Notes: a model not told the origin generated them from the sequence alone. Positions 25,293 to 38,130 are shown, counted from the first letter of the stretch. The stretch: 64,000 nt of DNA from Mya arenaria (GCF_026914265.1 NC_069129.1:12182269-12246268); one strand, 5' to 3'. Program-made: numbers and translations.

Positions 25293-25471
25293 CAACCTGA
25301 TATACGCCTGCTTTTGATCCCTATCATGCTTAGGAGTCCGTTACACTTGAACGGAATGGGTTTGGTACTGATATCTTATGACATTTGAAACCTGAAACAA
25401 TGCCATTTGATAATATTTAGTGTTGATATATCGTTTTCTTGAAATACGTATGTACTTTATATTAAAAAACA

Positions 25472-25492
25472 TGATCCCTATCAAATTTTGAG
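25472..25492 (-). repeat. Right terminal inverted repeat of Tc1-like element
   Basis: Inverted counterpart of 23929-23949, followed by TA and then by sequence that continues the first B copy (GCTACTA near 25508 and 14629). Confidence 0.8.
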
Positions 25493-25864
25493 TAGTATAT
25501 ATATAATGCTACTACGAAATCCAATTCACTAGGTTACAGGCTACTAAAAGTAAACCATTACAACACTATATCAATGTAGCATTCCCCTCGGGACTAAATT
25601 TTAATTTAAGCATAGTAAAATATACTAAACGTTATACACACAATCTCTCTGAACGGAACGCTGTGTAGCCCATTGTCCATAGCTATAAGGGGTCTTCTAT
25701 AACGTGCCGGATGCGGGAACATTCCGGAAGTGCCGCCGGTAATATGCCAGTCGGTATTCGTTTCGGTTGAGGGACAGACTATCATTATGGTAAGCATGAT
25801 GTTCTGTCGTTCCCTCACGCAGACTGTAAGAACTAATTCATTCCTAGAGATTGGCTGAATGTCA

Positions 25865-27150
25865 CGGGATGGGCTTATCAACTGGAAAATTTTTCAAGGG
25901 ACCACACAGAAGTGGAACTGAAAGATCGACGTCCGACGTAAGTATCACTCCGTTGACGACCAATAATCGTTCCTGGATTCACTCTAATCTCTGACTCATA
26001 CTGCGTAACATCTCCCTGTAGAAATGAAAAGAAACAAAGCAGAACGTTACGTTGCCAAGTACATAAAAGGCTTTTCCGAATCTCAAGTTGGACTGGATCA
26101 ATCGGAAAGGATATTTAAAGTGTCTTAGGGACTCCTTTCCCAAAGTCAGCCAGTTAGTTCCTGCCCCACATTGTCAGATTCTACGCCTAGACGTTGGCAC
26201 CAAATTATGTTGTCTGGCATTCATATTCGCACTGGTAAGGACATATCTGAACGAGTTATTTTTATATAGCACGAACGAGACTTATAATACAGGTTATCAT
26301 TGAACTTGTTTATGTTTTCCCACTTCTTTGCAAGGAATTCAACCTCATAAGCGGGGTAATTCCGCTCTATACATCCCTGATTCATAAACAGAAAAAAACA
26401 GGCTTAAACTTGAGGCGTCAACATGATCTACATTAATGTAATATATTTGTTATATTTAAACGCCATGACGTCGTTTATAGCAGTTAACTTGAACTAGCAA
26501 ATCTCGGAAAATGATAATCAGACGTGATTAAACACGCATTTTGCTTTAACTTTAAATTATTTGGATAAGTTGTCTGGTGGCTCCAAATTCCGCTCAATTA
26601 CTCGAAATCCCCGAGGACAATAACGCGCTCTCCGCCCTCCTGCTCCTTGAAAGGGACAGAACCCATACCTAGATGAGAGGCGTCCATATGAACTACGGTA
26701 AAGTCCTATAATGTACAAGTTCATCCAAGATGACATGTGTCTAGGCTGTATATTCCGATGTACTATGAATGAGAACGGGCTGTCAGACAATCTTATCGTA
26801 TTATTTTCATTCATATCTTGAATTTGATGTTCAGCGTCTTAATTCATTGCAAGAGATTTTTTTACGAAATGGTAATTTGATGGCATGGCATCCGTCAGTA
26901 ATGCTCTATTTGACGGAAGTGGCTTTACTTGAAATCAACAAGTATCCTCTTTTTATTCTAAATATGATTAAAAGATTCCGTCTGTCTGAATGGAAATGTA
27001 GTAAAAATGAATCATCCATATTGCATGAATCCTACCACATAGAATTCTTAGCAATTGTATTAAACAGTGATCATTTTACATAATAAAGCGACGCCCATTG
27101 CGGTTTCATCAAACTGTAAATTAAATTTTGGTCCCAAAATGTTCACATAT
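25865..27150. other. No gene recognised
   Basis: Non-coding spacer. About 26460-26590 is a third, partial copy of block A (compare 745-880). Reading frames of up to 104 codons here overlap each other on both strands and show no family features. Confidence 0.45.
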
Positions 27151-27154
27151 TCAT

Positions 27155-27312
27155 ACGAAAAGCTACAGAAACAATCTCAGTAGCAAAAAGTTTAAACATA
27201 AACCCGGTTTAATGGCACTGGGTAAACGCCAAAGACATAGAACATTAAATCACAAACAAGGAACATGGAAGAACGGCACAAAACTCCACAAACAATTGTT
27301 GCCTATATTGCC
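27155..27312 (-). repeat. Dispersed bivalve repeat
   Basis: Same family as 31655-31985 and 19225-19370: GCTACAGAAACAA, GTTTAAACATAAA, GGCACTGGGTAAACGCCAAA and CACAAAACTCCACAAA in that order. Confidence 0.5.
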
Positions 27313-27324
27313 TGAATAGCCATT

Positions 27325-29420
27325 GGTCCTAAATAGCAGTTAACTTATAGCTAGCAAATACAACGGTACCAAATGAAATCTCGAACAATGGTAATCAGAG
27401 GTGATTAAACTCGCACTTTGCTTTTAACTTCAATTATTTGGATGAGTTGTCATGTAATTTACAAATATGGTGAACGAAACTCTATTTAACTGTTGCAGAT
27501 TCATTTGATATGCACATATTTACGATATCAGCTTCTGTTCAAATTCATTTACATTCGTTATGGCAACGTGGGATTCGTAACGCCACTGTGTGATGCTGAA
27601 AACAGAACTTATTACCCTTTATTATTTTTAAGAGTAATATTAGGCTTTAATTACACTTATCTGCACATAGGATAGCAAAAAAACAATGGACAGCACAGGA
27701 ATAAGGCGTAGAGCCAAATGTTTACAAAAGTTGGTCAATCATTAATTAAATGATAATATAAAAAAAGGGAAATCAGTGTGGCCTTTGATATTCGTCAGTT
27801 TCACTTAAGACATTAAATAACTGGCATTTTGTTGTTCATTTATTTGAATAGTCATGCAGACTTAGAAAACGTTATTTATAAGGAGTCACCATGGGCTAAT
27901 ATTAGCAATTCAGCTGCCCATCATAATTTAACTCAGGACGCATACACATAGTAGAAGTAATACAGCTGCCCTGCATCATTATACATCATTTCTCAAGGAT
28001 GTCCCAAGCTTTGAGATAAACTTACATATCTTTATCACGTCTGAATAAAAGCATCCTGAGCATGTTTCTGTAGTTTTTCACATAAGTATTAGAATAGAAA
28101 TACAGCTGCACTGAAGTATGGTATTATCAATATAATCCGTTCAAGTATAACAATTCCAGAAACATGATACTAATACGAAATTCATCGCGTGAGTTTCAGG
28201 ACGGCATTGTCAATCGCCGCATACATTTGTTTGATTTTACATATTATTTTGATAAGGTAAAGGTCTACTAAGTATGCACAATTTTCTTTACACGATTGTT
28301 TTTCTGTTTTTACAAGAATTGTGAAGGTGTAAATCCATTTTTATACGAAGCACTTTGGTTATGGTTTTCAAAACATTTAGACGGGGAAGTTCATTTTAGT
28401 ATTTTTCGCGTTTTTATTGACCGAAAGAAGAGAAAAGAACTTGAGGGGACTGTCCACACTTAATATCAGCACTTAACATATTGTTTACATGTAATTCACT
28501 TTCGTTTCTTTAAAAACCTTAAAAACAACTCCAAAACACAATTTGATAGCGTCAATTTCAATACAGCAAAGCATATCGGGTGTCTTGTGTCCAGACGGTT
28601 GAAAATAACGATGAGAGTTGCTAGACATATACCGGGAGCTCAGCCAATAAGCAGCACGCAAACGTTGTTTAAGCAATCCTATAACTAAGACAGAGAGAGC
28701 TCCGTTGGAAGCACAAAATACGCACTAAGTACAATGATAAGAATATATTTTCATTGGCAACAGTGGTAGGTACAACTCTTTCAATACCGCCAACGCCTCC
28801 AACACAGGTTTAAACGTTCGAAAGGATGGACAACATAGTATAATTTCCTGTTGCAAGCAACTTCCTTTTAAAAGACGACAGGTGTTGTCTAAGGGCCTGA
28901 CAGTCGACAGATGGACTGACTGTGCATATTGTCTGGAAACAATTATTGAAGGGTGTATTTGCCAACTCATTTTTCATCATCCACGCGCCATAAAAGAGGG
29001 TCGCTTCTGGAAATATAGTAGTTCTCTTCATTAAACATTTGTCTATATTAATTATGTATAAAGCTCGGCTGTGAAGATGGTCACAAGATGCTAGGAGCCA
29101 AACTCGATATTTTTTACTGGCTTGATAAGTGCACGTGAGTTTTAAGAGGGCGTGAGAATATGACAATGGTCGGGCTTGAACCATGTACGTCTTGTATGAG
29201 AAGTGAATACCGATAGACCACTTTCCTTCTTATTCTCACTTTCTGTCTATCTTACCCTATGAATTATATGACAGATGCGATATTGCTTGTGCAAATAAAA
29301 ACTTCAAAGAAATATACAAAGTTTGAGCCAATAATGCCTTAATTGATATCAATGAAGCACACACAAAGTGTGGTCCGGATTGGAAAGATCTAGCATAAAA
29401 ACTGTATCTAAATTTCTTTT
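27325..29420. repeat. Duplicated block A, second copy
   Basis: Paralogue of 715-1699 plus 6376-7440, without the long-TIR element. The run from about 28330 to 28370 crosses the insertion point without interruption. Non-coding; frames such as 28810-29184 are not shared with the other copy. Confidence 0.65.
29155..29255 (-). repeat. tRNA-derived SINE relic
   Basis: Minus-strand B box GGTTCAAGCCC at 29182-29172, paralogous to the relic at 7145-7245. Confidence 0.4.
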
Positions 29421-32400
29421 GAGCCATCACAAAGTATAATATTTTTTCGCATTTCTTTACGTATTTCAATACTTCAGACGGTTGTCTGTCTTTTGGATGT
29501 TGTCGCTTTTTAAAACAAAATAAAACTGAGCCAATTAACCAATAATGATAGCGTTTGCATTGACGGCTTCAATTTTCCAGACATATTAGCCCCCAAAAAC
29601 ATCTACAATTCAACAACAGAGGTCAAAAGCATCGAGAGAATTGATGTAGAACAAGTTGATAAAAAAAACTTCCCTTTAATAAAAACAAATATATCAATTT
29701 TATCACTCTATCATGGTTAGACATTTTAATATTTACCACTGTAATACTTTGTTTGATAAATTCCCCTAAGTTGTTACTTTACATAACACTGTTAATCATT
29801 GCAAAACATGTTCATCGGGAATTTAAATGTCTTTATGATGATTGCCGTACGTAAAGATAAACATGATTGTTGGTTTGTCTCCGAGGACTTCAAATGCACT
29901 ATAGAGACCCGACAAGGAGATCATTTAGTGCGACAATAAGTACACTGTTTATAGACAAACTATAAACGATGTTACTGAGAGCTGTGTAACTGGGATATTT
30001 ATTACAAATGAAATCGGTGATATAATGTAAAATATTCGCCGAAGGTGTATTTCTGCGCTGATACAGCGCTACAATTACAACAACAGTTTGTAATTGAGCA
30101 GTTTTGTACAAATACGGGAAAGGAAGTTAATTCTAGCAAAACATTAATAATTGTTTATTATTTCTGTTTTTAGAAATGGTGGACACCTTAGAGATTGCGA
30201 CAATTTTTTTGTGTGTCACAAATAAAAAAAACTGCGCCTATATCAACATAGATTGGATAATTGTTCAACTCGAAATAATCGTGAAATGCAGCAATTGATG
30301 AATAACCTGCTCACTTACTAAAGGTAGCTTTTTCGAAATATGGATATAAGAAACATTTCTAAATTTCCAAAGAAAAGTCATTGTTATGTTAAGAAGAACC
30401 CGAAATACATGTATAATTCTTAGTGAATGGTCGTTTATCATTGTGTGTTTACTTATTTCGTTATTTGCAAAGTTTTGTTGTAAATAAATAACCATGTCTA
30501 ATCATAGATATCCGTAAAACTGCTACAAAACAAATAAAATCATTAGAGTACTCCAACCAGTAGTGTTGGTGATTCAAATAATATGTCTTTGGATACATTT
30601 GGGGTGTACGAGATACTTCAGATGGCATTACGTGTTTGCCAAACACAAGACTTGTATAAGCCAAATATTGCCTAGACGGATAAGTATGACTAACGTTTTG
30701 GCAATTTATACAGTTAATAAACCATTGATAAACTGAACAATCTACCAGTGCATTGGATCGCAAACCATCACAGTTGTTTACGTCTTCGTTGACCTTTCTT
30801 CCTTATGAACATACTTAATACACACTTACTTATGCAGCGTGTCAAAGAAATGCCATGAAACGTGATATTGTCTTTGTCCAAATCGTACTTAAATAGTGAA
30901 TCTCATTCCGTATATCTCAATTCTTATAATTTGTATGAAAGATAAAAAATCAGGACTATATCCGAAAATCAAAATAAAGGATGTCCGTTTTAAAAGCTTT
31001 ACTCACATAGTTGCCTTATTATTAGCCGTCGACCACAATTGACATAAGGCGTGTTACAAGCTATTTGAAGACGACATTCTTTATGTAATAACAAAAACAG
31101 TAACATGAGTCTAAGAAATGCAAACATTTATTTAACCTACATCGTTTAAAGGTTTTTTTGGCACCGTGACTGTTCGCGATTTCTTAGTGACATGTGAATG
31201 ATATTTCAACAGTAGAAAATAAATCTTTATACAGAATAAGTGGTTGTTCTAGTTTTAAACAAAATCCATGTTTCTATTTGCATTAAGACATTCGTTTCAA
31301 TGCATTAAAAAATAAAACAGCAACCATCGAGTCGAAAATGATTTTGAAATATTAAAAAGATTAACTAGATTGAACTTCCCCATAAAGTTAGTGCGCGTGA
31401 TTACTTTCATTTAACAAACACTTCACGAGTTACTTCGAGTGAATGTGTTTTAAACAATGAAATATGGCATATGTCAAAAGGAGATGCATTGATGTTAAAA
31501 CTCAACGGCAATAACATCGATCCATTCAGTTCGCATGTCATCGCGTTTCACGCTGCTTGAATTTCAGTCGGTAGAACAATATTATACTTGACAGTGCTTT
31601 CAGATTTCTAGCTTCTACTCAGTCTCTTCCTACAAGAAAATTTTATAATATTTATGCAAAAAGCTACAGAAACAAGCTCAGTAGCATAAGGTTTAAACAT
31701 AAATCCGGTTAAGTGGCACTCGGTAAACGCCAAAGACATAAAACATAAAATCATAAACAAGAAACATAGAAAAACAGCACAAAACTCCACAAAAAGCACA
31801 GTGCATACATACTATATATAAAAAAATAGGTATGTTTATCAAGAATTGTTAGGTACCGCCTTGGAACGGTCAGTAAAATGTTAATTTACTGGGGGTTTAA
31901 ACCAGTTTATGTGCACAAACCTCACTCTTATCCCAACAATCCTTAATAAAGATAAAACGCAAAAGGTAAATCTTATCTAAGTATGCATTCTTCCTACAAG
32001 AAAATTTTATAAGCCTAAAATTCTTAATTCCACACTCGATACGATCGATTCAAATTCCGTTATTTCACTTTCTGTGTTGATACGTCTAAGATTTCGCCTC
32101 GCCAAAGACGCTATGATAAGGGTAATAGTGGAAATTAGTATACCACGACAAGAGGTAGTGTCTCAACAATCGAGATTGATTTCTGTGTCATTATGGTTTT
32201 GTTTTTGAAGCGAAAACTTTCCATAAGCATACGCAAATGTTTAACTTATCTACATTACTTATCAAGTTATTATTGGAAATCACAATCAAGTACTGCAGAA
32301 AATTGCATTGATCATGGATATATGATAGATAACACATTGCTGACATGCAGGATCATCCTTCGAACTAAACGTTTAAGTAGTAATGTCCCTAATGGAATTA

Positions 32401-33150
32401 CAATTTAACAATTTGATATTACTAAAACTTCTTTCACTTAATAGTTTGATATTTGTTTAATGTAAGTTGTCTCGTAGCGTTGTTTATCTTGTGTTGCGTT
32501 CCTTTGACCTTGATTATCTAGTCTTCTAACATGATCTTGGTTAAGTTTGACGCTAATGGACTTGTTCTTGTAGTTTCCAAAGTTTAATAATAATCGTTGA
32601 TAAACACCCCTAGTTTTATATGTTATGGATGTAATGTGTTGTTGTGTCGTGTTTCTGGTTTGTGAATGTTTGCTTCTGTGCTATGTCATTGGCGTTGCAA
32701 AGTAGCACCAACACATGATAACTTGTTTTTATATATAGACTAACAATAACAATGAAAATACTTGTTTGCGCTATATGTGTTAATATGTGGGATAGACTTG
32801 TTACATTTATTACCATAAAACAAAGCTATTAAAGATATACATAAGTTTAACTGCATTGTTCAATGTAAACCGTTATATAGTGAGCGAGTGCGTCGTCACT
32901 TTGTCAATTTACTTCATATATAGCTGTACAATACAGACTACATGGACAATCCCTATAGCCAAAAATAACAACGACCATGTTTATAGATATATCACTCCAT
33001 GAGAAACAATACCACAAATGAGAACGAACGACAACCCATGCATCAGAGTATCCTGATTAATAAATGCTTCGGCTACAACAACATTACATGACCAAGTTAT
33101 TGCTGTATTAATCTGTAGTGTGTCAAATACATAATGTTTCATATTATGAC
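29420..33150. repeat. Duplicated block C, second copy
   Basis: Paralogue of about 14960-18330 with several size differences. It includes the dispersed repeat at 31655-31985. No protein gene could be supported. Confidence 0.5.
31655..31985 (-). repeat. Dispersed bivalve repeat, longest copy
   Basis: Contains the words shared with 27155-27312 and continues through TACCGCCTTGGAACGGTCAG and a stretch with CAACAATCCTTAATAAAG. Shorter relatives are at 11145-11290 and 19225-19370. Class unknown. Confidence 0.5.
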
Positions 33151-33967
33151 ACTATTAAAGTGCATACAACCCGCTGGTGGTTTAAATCAATAGCGCGCGT
33201 GGCTAAACATTCAATACGTTTCTCGGTCTAGTATCCAGATCAGTCTCTTAAATTAGTGAGCCCAATATTGTTTCCCCGCATCGAATCGGTTTACAGGCAC
33301 AAGTGTAGTACTGCGAGCCGTTTCAAATAACAGGGTAAACATGAAAAGCAAACTGGAACAGAAGCGGGTCGACAAGGACAAATTTCGCTTTGAATGTTGT
33401 CAAGAAAATGTGCGTTTTCTTTCTCAATTCCATTTACGGACATAAGATAAGCAAGAAATGAAATCCGTGTAAATGGTAATTGCCGTTGACTTCACAAAGT
33501 CTTTTTATACTTCTACATTTTATATATCCGGTATGACTAATTATAAAACTGGCATCTGCATGCATTTTACAACTGTGGTGTTGTTCACTTTATTTCAAAC
33601 AAATAAATATTTATTATCTTTTCAAAATATAAAGGGGTTTATTTATTTAATGATGATGAACATGTTGTGATTCTTGGAGTGAGTTTGTATGTTGTTGTTA
33701 ATGATGTTGTTCTTGTAGTTGCTGTTGTTGTTTGTGGAGTGTTTGGGTAGGGTGAAGGAGGTGGTCTTATTTGATATAATCTATTTACCGCCTTATGCTT
33801 CTCTTTTTAGCTGGTAGTCAGCGACTTCGGCGCCAGTTCGGTAGTTTGATGTACATGATTGTGATCTCATATGGGGCCTTACTGCTGAACAACTGGAGGT
33901 AAATAGATACTATGTATGACCGCTAGTTAGGTGTTCGATAATATTATTTAAAGCGTGATGGTTTGCT

Positions 33968-34330
33968 AGTACAATGATACAAGAAGAATCAAGATACAAG
34001 ATACAAGAATCTTTATTCTATTTTATAAGTCGGGTATTTCTTAACAAGAAACATTAGCTCAATGAGTTATTTTCCGACATGAATAACAGACATACATAAT
34101 ATTTAAAAGCAAATAACAATGAGAAAACTCCTACGGATGGTAATTTATTTCTGAAAACATGCAACAACCATTTCCATAAAGTGTGAAACTTTTTTAGTGG
34201 ACATACTACTAGCGCGAATAAGAACAACCTTGACACAGCGGTTATGCCGCAGTTCGCATCCCTTTCGCAGAGGCCATAGAAAGGGACTGTCGTCAAACAA
34301 AATTTACTCCAGCGGGGAAATATATTGAAA
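33968..34330 (-). mobile_element. LINE or SINE 3' end, truncated
   Basis: On the minus strand the sequence ends with AATAAAGATTCTTGTATCTTG followed by further TATCTTG-type repeats, a tail typical of non-LTR retrotransposons that end in short tandem repeats. Upstream is a GC-richer stretch with GGCCTCTGCGAAAGGGATGC. No reverse-transcriptase motif is visible, so only the untranslated 3' part seems to be present. The left limit in element terms is not clear. Confidence 0.4.
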
Positions 34331-34399
34331 TAAAACAACAAGATAAATGGACAAAATAAAAAGAAAAGTTGTTGATTCAGTGTATCAACGTTCACACAA

Positions 34400-35380
34400 T
34401 TTTTTATGAAAGCGTCCCATAAAATATCATTGTAAATGTTTTGAAGTAACTTTCTCGATGTAAAAGAAGATTCAACTATTCTTAGAGGATTTTCGTGGAA
34501 GGACTGTCAAAAAACGTCAAATCAAGTGGTACCAGAGAAATGTCAGCGTGCAGCGTGTTGGGATGTATTATCGCGGCCGATGAAAGTCAATGTTTAAAAC
34601 ATAGACAATATTTTTAATATACCAGCTATAAATTAGACCAAAAAGATTATAATGCTGTAAAGGTTGTCCTTAGCCAAATAGCGTACTGTATCCATAAGAC
34701 ATATTTTGTAAGCGAACGAAGATCAGTTAATGTTAATATACTAAATTATTTGTACTACGATCTAATTGTTCTCCAAAGTCATTATTCAAACAAAAATGTA
34801 TCATCTCGTTTTAGATGATTTTGTAAAATGTACTTAAGCTACTATTCATATGTAATTTCAAGATACGACATGTAAAGAATGCATATTCATACTTTTTTGT
34901 CTATGTGATTATTTGGAATGAATAAACGGATTGTCATGCTTGGCAATTCCAAAAAGAAAAAATATACCAGCAAAATTCAACATATACAAGACCGTTTTGG
35001 CAAATATATAAAACCGATAATATAACAATATTACATTACACAACCAAAATTTAAACCCCTAGTAATTGAATATTTTCATTACACCATCTATTCACTACTA
35101 TGACCGTTTATTTCTTAACATGTTACTTAAATCGATATTTGACTCACGTCTATAGCATATATAACAAATATAAATGAGCTTTACTGTTTTCTTCCATTGG
35201 TTTTTAAATCATTTGACAAACGACATTAGTACATCGTCCAAAAAAACACATAACAATTTATTTATGTGTATGTAATTTCTAATATAATAAACAATTTTAG
35301 CATGCATTAACCTCGATTTATTTAATTCTGTTTCGTATCCGCATGAGTTAATAGTTTGAGAAGTGGCGGCTCCGTGGTGA
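34400..35380. other. No gene recognised; 3' flank of first caspase-like gene
   Basis: AT-rich, without long frames or repeats that I recognise. Confidence 0.4.
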
Positions 35381-35384
35381 TTCA

Positions 35385-35390
35385 TTTATT
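35385..35390 (-). terminator. Poly(A) signal AATAAA of first caspase-like gene
   Basis: A canonical AATAAA on the minus strand, 28 bp past the stop codon, is well placed to end the transcript of the gene at 35418-36353. Confidence 0.5.
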
Positions 35391-35417
35391 ACAGCCGTGA
35401 CATCGCGGTTGTTTGAA

Positions 35418-36353
35418 TCAAAGAAAATATAGCTTTGTAAGGGTACTGGTAACCAATGGCAACGGGATATCATAATTGTCATAGTCGGTAGTATTCTGCA
35501 GAGGTTCGACTATATTGCAAACTTCTCCTAGTATTCGTGTAGAATTTGAAAGTAAATTTTCACCCCTGTAATCATCGTTATTCATAACTGTGAGAAATGC
35601 CCGAATTAAAACAGATGTATCAAATCTGGGAACAACCGACTGAACAGGCCCTGCCCGAATATTTTGGTGCGAATCCGAATCATTTTCCGGAGTTTGTTTT
35701 CCCTTTTCTTTATCTCTTTCTTTATCTGCTAATGGCGTAAGCTTCTGTGGAATTGTTGACAGTATCACCAGTCGATCAGCATCAGTAGGTATCTTTTTTA
35801 CTTCTATATGGTCAGGAATCGCCTTTTCAACATGTGTAGGATAAAGCATTCCTATGTCATCAGCTTGTATCAGGAAAATCTTTGGTTTTAGTGCCATTGA
35901 TGGGGCGTTCTTTATTGGGTTGAATAAGAAGTCTAAGTGTATGGCCTTGTCATAGGCCTGTATTCGAACGCCACTTTGTTTTTCATCATCCAGATATGTT
36001 AAAAATACGAAAAAGAAGGCTTCGTATTCCCAACCGTTTTTAGCAAGCTTGACCAGACGGTTTTCTATTTCACTTGCTTTTTGGTTGCGATAAAACTTAA
36101 CTTCCATTTTATCCTTGCCGTATATATCGACAAGGAATTCATCTAATTTGGCGATATCAATGTCAACCTCTTCTCCGACGAGCTTAGATGCTTCTGTTAC
36201 TACCTCTTCCTTTACCTTCGCATGGCATTCCCTGCCAATGGGATTCAACTGTGAAAAGTAAACTACTAAAGTTTTCTTTCCATGTTTTGGATAATTTAAA
36301 CTTTCCCAATCTTCCTTCGTAGTAATTGCTTTCTTTCGATTCTGATTAGCCAT
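35418..36353 (-). CDS. Catalytically dead caspase-like protein (copy 1)
   Basis: Encodes 311 residues from MANQNRKK. This ATG lies just inside the exon, behind the splice acceptor TTAATTACAG; the longer frame upstream starts in intron sequence. Residues about 25-205 match the caspase p20 subunit (IENRLVKLAKNGWEYEAFFF, then KPKIFLIQA, then DADRLVILSTIP), and about 245-311 match p10 (TSVLIRAFLTVM, ending STLTKLYFL). There is no CARD or DED. The catalytic His of the SHG motif is Tyr120 (LTYL) and the Cys of QACRG is Asp165 (QADD). The S1-pocket Arg of the R-x-G-T motif and the SWR segment are also missing, so proteolysis is not expected. The p20-p10 linker is long and charged. Copy 1 is the most diverged of the four. 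A regulatory, decoy or scaffold role, as for c-FLIP-L, is inferred. Confidence 0.85.
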   Translation of the reverse strand: MANQNRKKAITTKEDWESLNYPKHGKKTLVVYFSQLNPIGRECHAKVKEEVVTEASKLVGEEVDIDIAKLDEFLVDIYGKDKMEVKFYRNQKASEIENRLVKLAKNGWEYEAFFFVFLTYLDDEKQSGVRIQAYDKAIHLDFLFNPIKNAPSMALKPKIFLIQADDIGMLYPTHVEKAIPDHIEVKKIPTDADRLVILSTIPQKLTPLADKERDKEKGKQTPENDSDSHQNIRAGPVQSVVPRFDTSVLIRAFLTVMNNDDYRGENLLSNSTRILGEVCNIVEPLQNTTDYDNYDIPLPLVTSTLTKLYFL

Positions 36354-37690
36354 CTTAAGGATTAGCCATCTGTAATTAAAATATGACATAATAATTTAAC
36401 ATAAATAGTGCATCAGTGTTTACCGTTTCAAAGAAAATCCCAACCATAGCATATTGTGAAATAAAGGTCACGGTAAGATTTGTGACCATTTTCATATGCC
36501 TCTAATAAAAAATAAATAAAAACAAACATTTACATGAGTAAACATGCAAAGGAAACTTCTGTTAATTTTCTATTCAGATTGTAAGGCAGGCATTGAGTAG
36601 TTCGTTTCTTCATCCACAATGTGTACAGACCGAGTTTATACACTGATCTTTTACGGTAGCTTGCAACTTACCTCAAATATGTCAAAAAGTATTAGCAAAT
36701 GATCGGGAATTAATTGAAGATTTGTACGAAGATGAAAGCTTAACGTCAAAGCAAACTTAAAGCAAGAATGTGGATACAATACTGAATTAATGAAATATTA
36801 TATAATATAAATTTACTTTCGATCTGGGTTTTTAATGTTTTGATTAGTCAGTCACAACTAGTTTGGATATCGTGAAAAATATGAAAACTACAGAGACAAG
36901 CCGAGTAGTCTACAACTAAACGATGACCTGTTCAGAAGCAATGTTTCAATGCCTGCCGAAGTCAACAAAAGAGACATAACTTCACAATACGAAAAAAAAA
37001 AAGATTCAATACACGTGAAAATATCTGCATCAACAAATGACAAAACCCAAAGAATGAAATATGTTATAGGTAGAACTATTAAACTGCTAAGCACGATGAA
37101 ATAACTGTTGTTTGTATCACGGATTATGACTATTTACTTTTTAAAAAAAATACTTGGGTACAGTATGTTAATGCATTACAGATATATTTGATATCCTACA
37201 TACCACAGCAAATTCATTTATTATATTAAAGGATAAAGTCGTCATAATGCATCTCGGTATAGTGTTCTAAAAATGTAAAAGTATTTTTACAAGTTTTCCA
37301 ATTAATATAACCAAACGTTTTAATAACCCCATCCCATCCATTCCTTTCAGTGCTTTGATTATCTTTGTTTTAAATATGTTCAAAGGTAAATTGTATTTTA
37401 TTGTAAAACTAACTATTTTAACCAAAAAATAATCGATATGAGATGAATATATGTTTTAATTTCAGATCCGTGATACTCATTTCGAGATAATTTATCATTC
37501 AAAGTTCATCGTGTTGTTGGACATAGGAAACAGAAAGTACACCGAAAAACAAGTTAGAAAAAATGTACAGAAAGCAAAATACTATATAACGAGTATGATT
37601 GTATACATAACCAACTGTATCAAATGAACTTACCAGACACAATCCAACACTTAACAATTTATTAACAAAACATACTAAAGAGGTAATTCA
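36354..37690 (-). other. 5' leader intron and end of non-coding first exon, copy 1
   Basis: Minus strand: a GT donor in GGTAAGTTC at 37633 and an AG acceptor at 36370 delimit a 1264-bp intron, and the coding exon starts at 36369. The equivalent donor and acceptor are kept in all four copies, which supports the model. Intron landmarks shared by the copies are CAGTGCTTTGATTAT (plus strand) and a GTAAGGCAGGCATTGAGTA stretch. Confidence 0.6.
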
Positions 37691-38130
37691 TTTCCACAGT
37701 GACTTGAAGGGAATGTGCTGAATTTTGACCTCTAAAAAAATTTAGTGAAATTTTACCTAAAATAACCTAAAATATATTTTTTTTTTCTTCAGATTCATCA
37801 AAGGGGTCACTCATACCAACTATCTAGCATAAATAACTATGAATTACGGCACTTTTACAAAGTCAGAAAATCTCGATTTGTCTAAATAGACTAAAGTGAA
37901 ACAACTCCAATTTCATCGAAATGTGACAGCTAAGAACAACATGCCTACAAAGGCACCCAAACGATCAACCTTACTAATATTTCATCAATTACCTTTCATT
38001 AATAAACGAACAAAACAGCCTTTACTCGCGAGATAATGGGTAAATTAAAAGAAGAAAAAAACACATGCAGGTTTGGTTACATTACACTATTACTTCTTCC
38101 CCGAATTCGGCTACCACGTCTGCTTCATGA
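37691..38130. other. Extra segment in leader of copy 1
   Basis: About 440-460 bp lie between the donor-proximal and promoter-proximal parts of the leader exon and are missing from the other three copies. No terminal repeats were found, so it may be an insertion in copy 1 or a loss in the ancestor of the others. Confidence 0.4.

Larger units (their letters stand above)
23929..25492 (+). mobile_element. Tc1-like DNA transposon
   Basis: A 1564-bp element with TA on both sides (23927-23928 and 25493-25494). The terminal inverted repeats start CTCAAAATTT on both strands and match at 18 of the first 21 positions. It carries one long transposase frame. The homologous position in the first B copy (near 14618-14630) is unoccupied, so the insertion followed the block duplication. 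Frame and ends are well kept, which indicates a fairly recent arrival. Confidence 0.88.
20130..25860. repeat. Duplicated block B, second copy
   Basis: Second copy of the 7440-14935 block, shortened by absence of about 2.5 kb and enlarged by two insertions that the first copy lacks: the TTAA-flanked tRNA-like element (21801-22252) and the Tc1-like transposon (23929-25492). Apart from the transposase there is no supportable gene. Confidence 0.65.
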
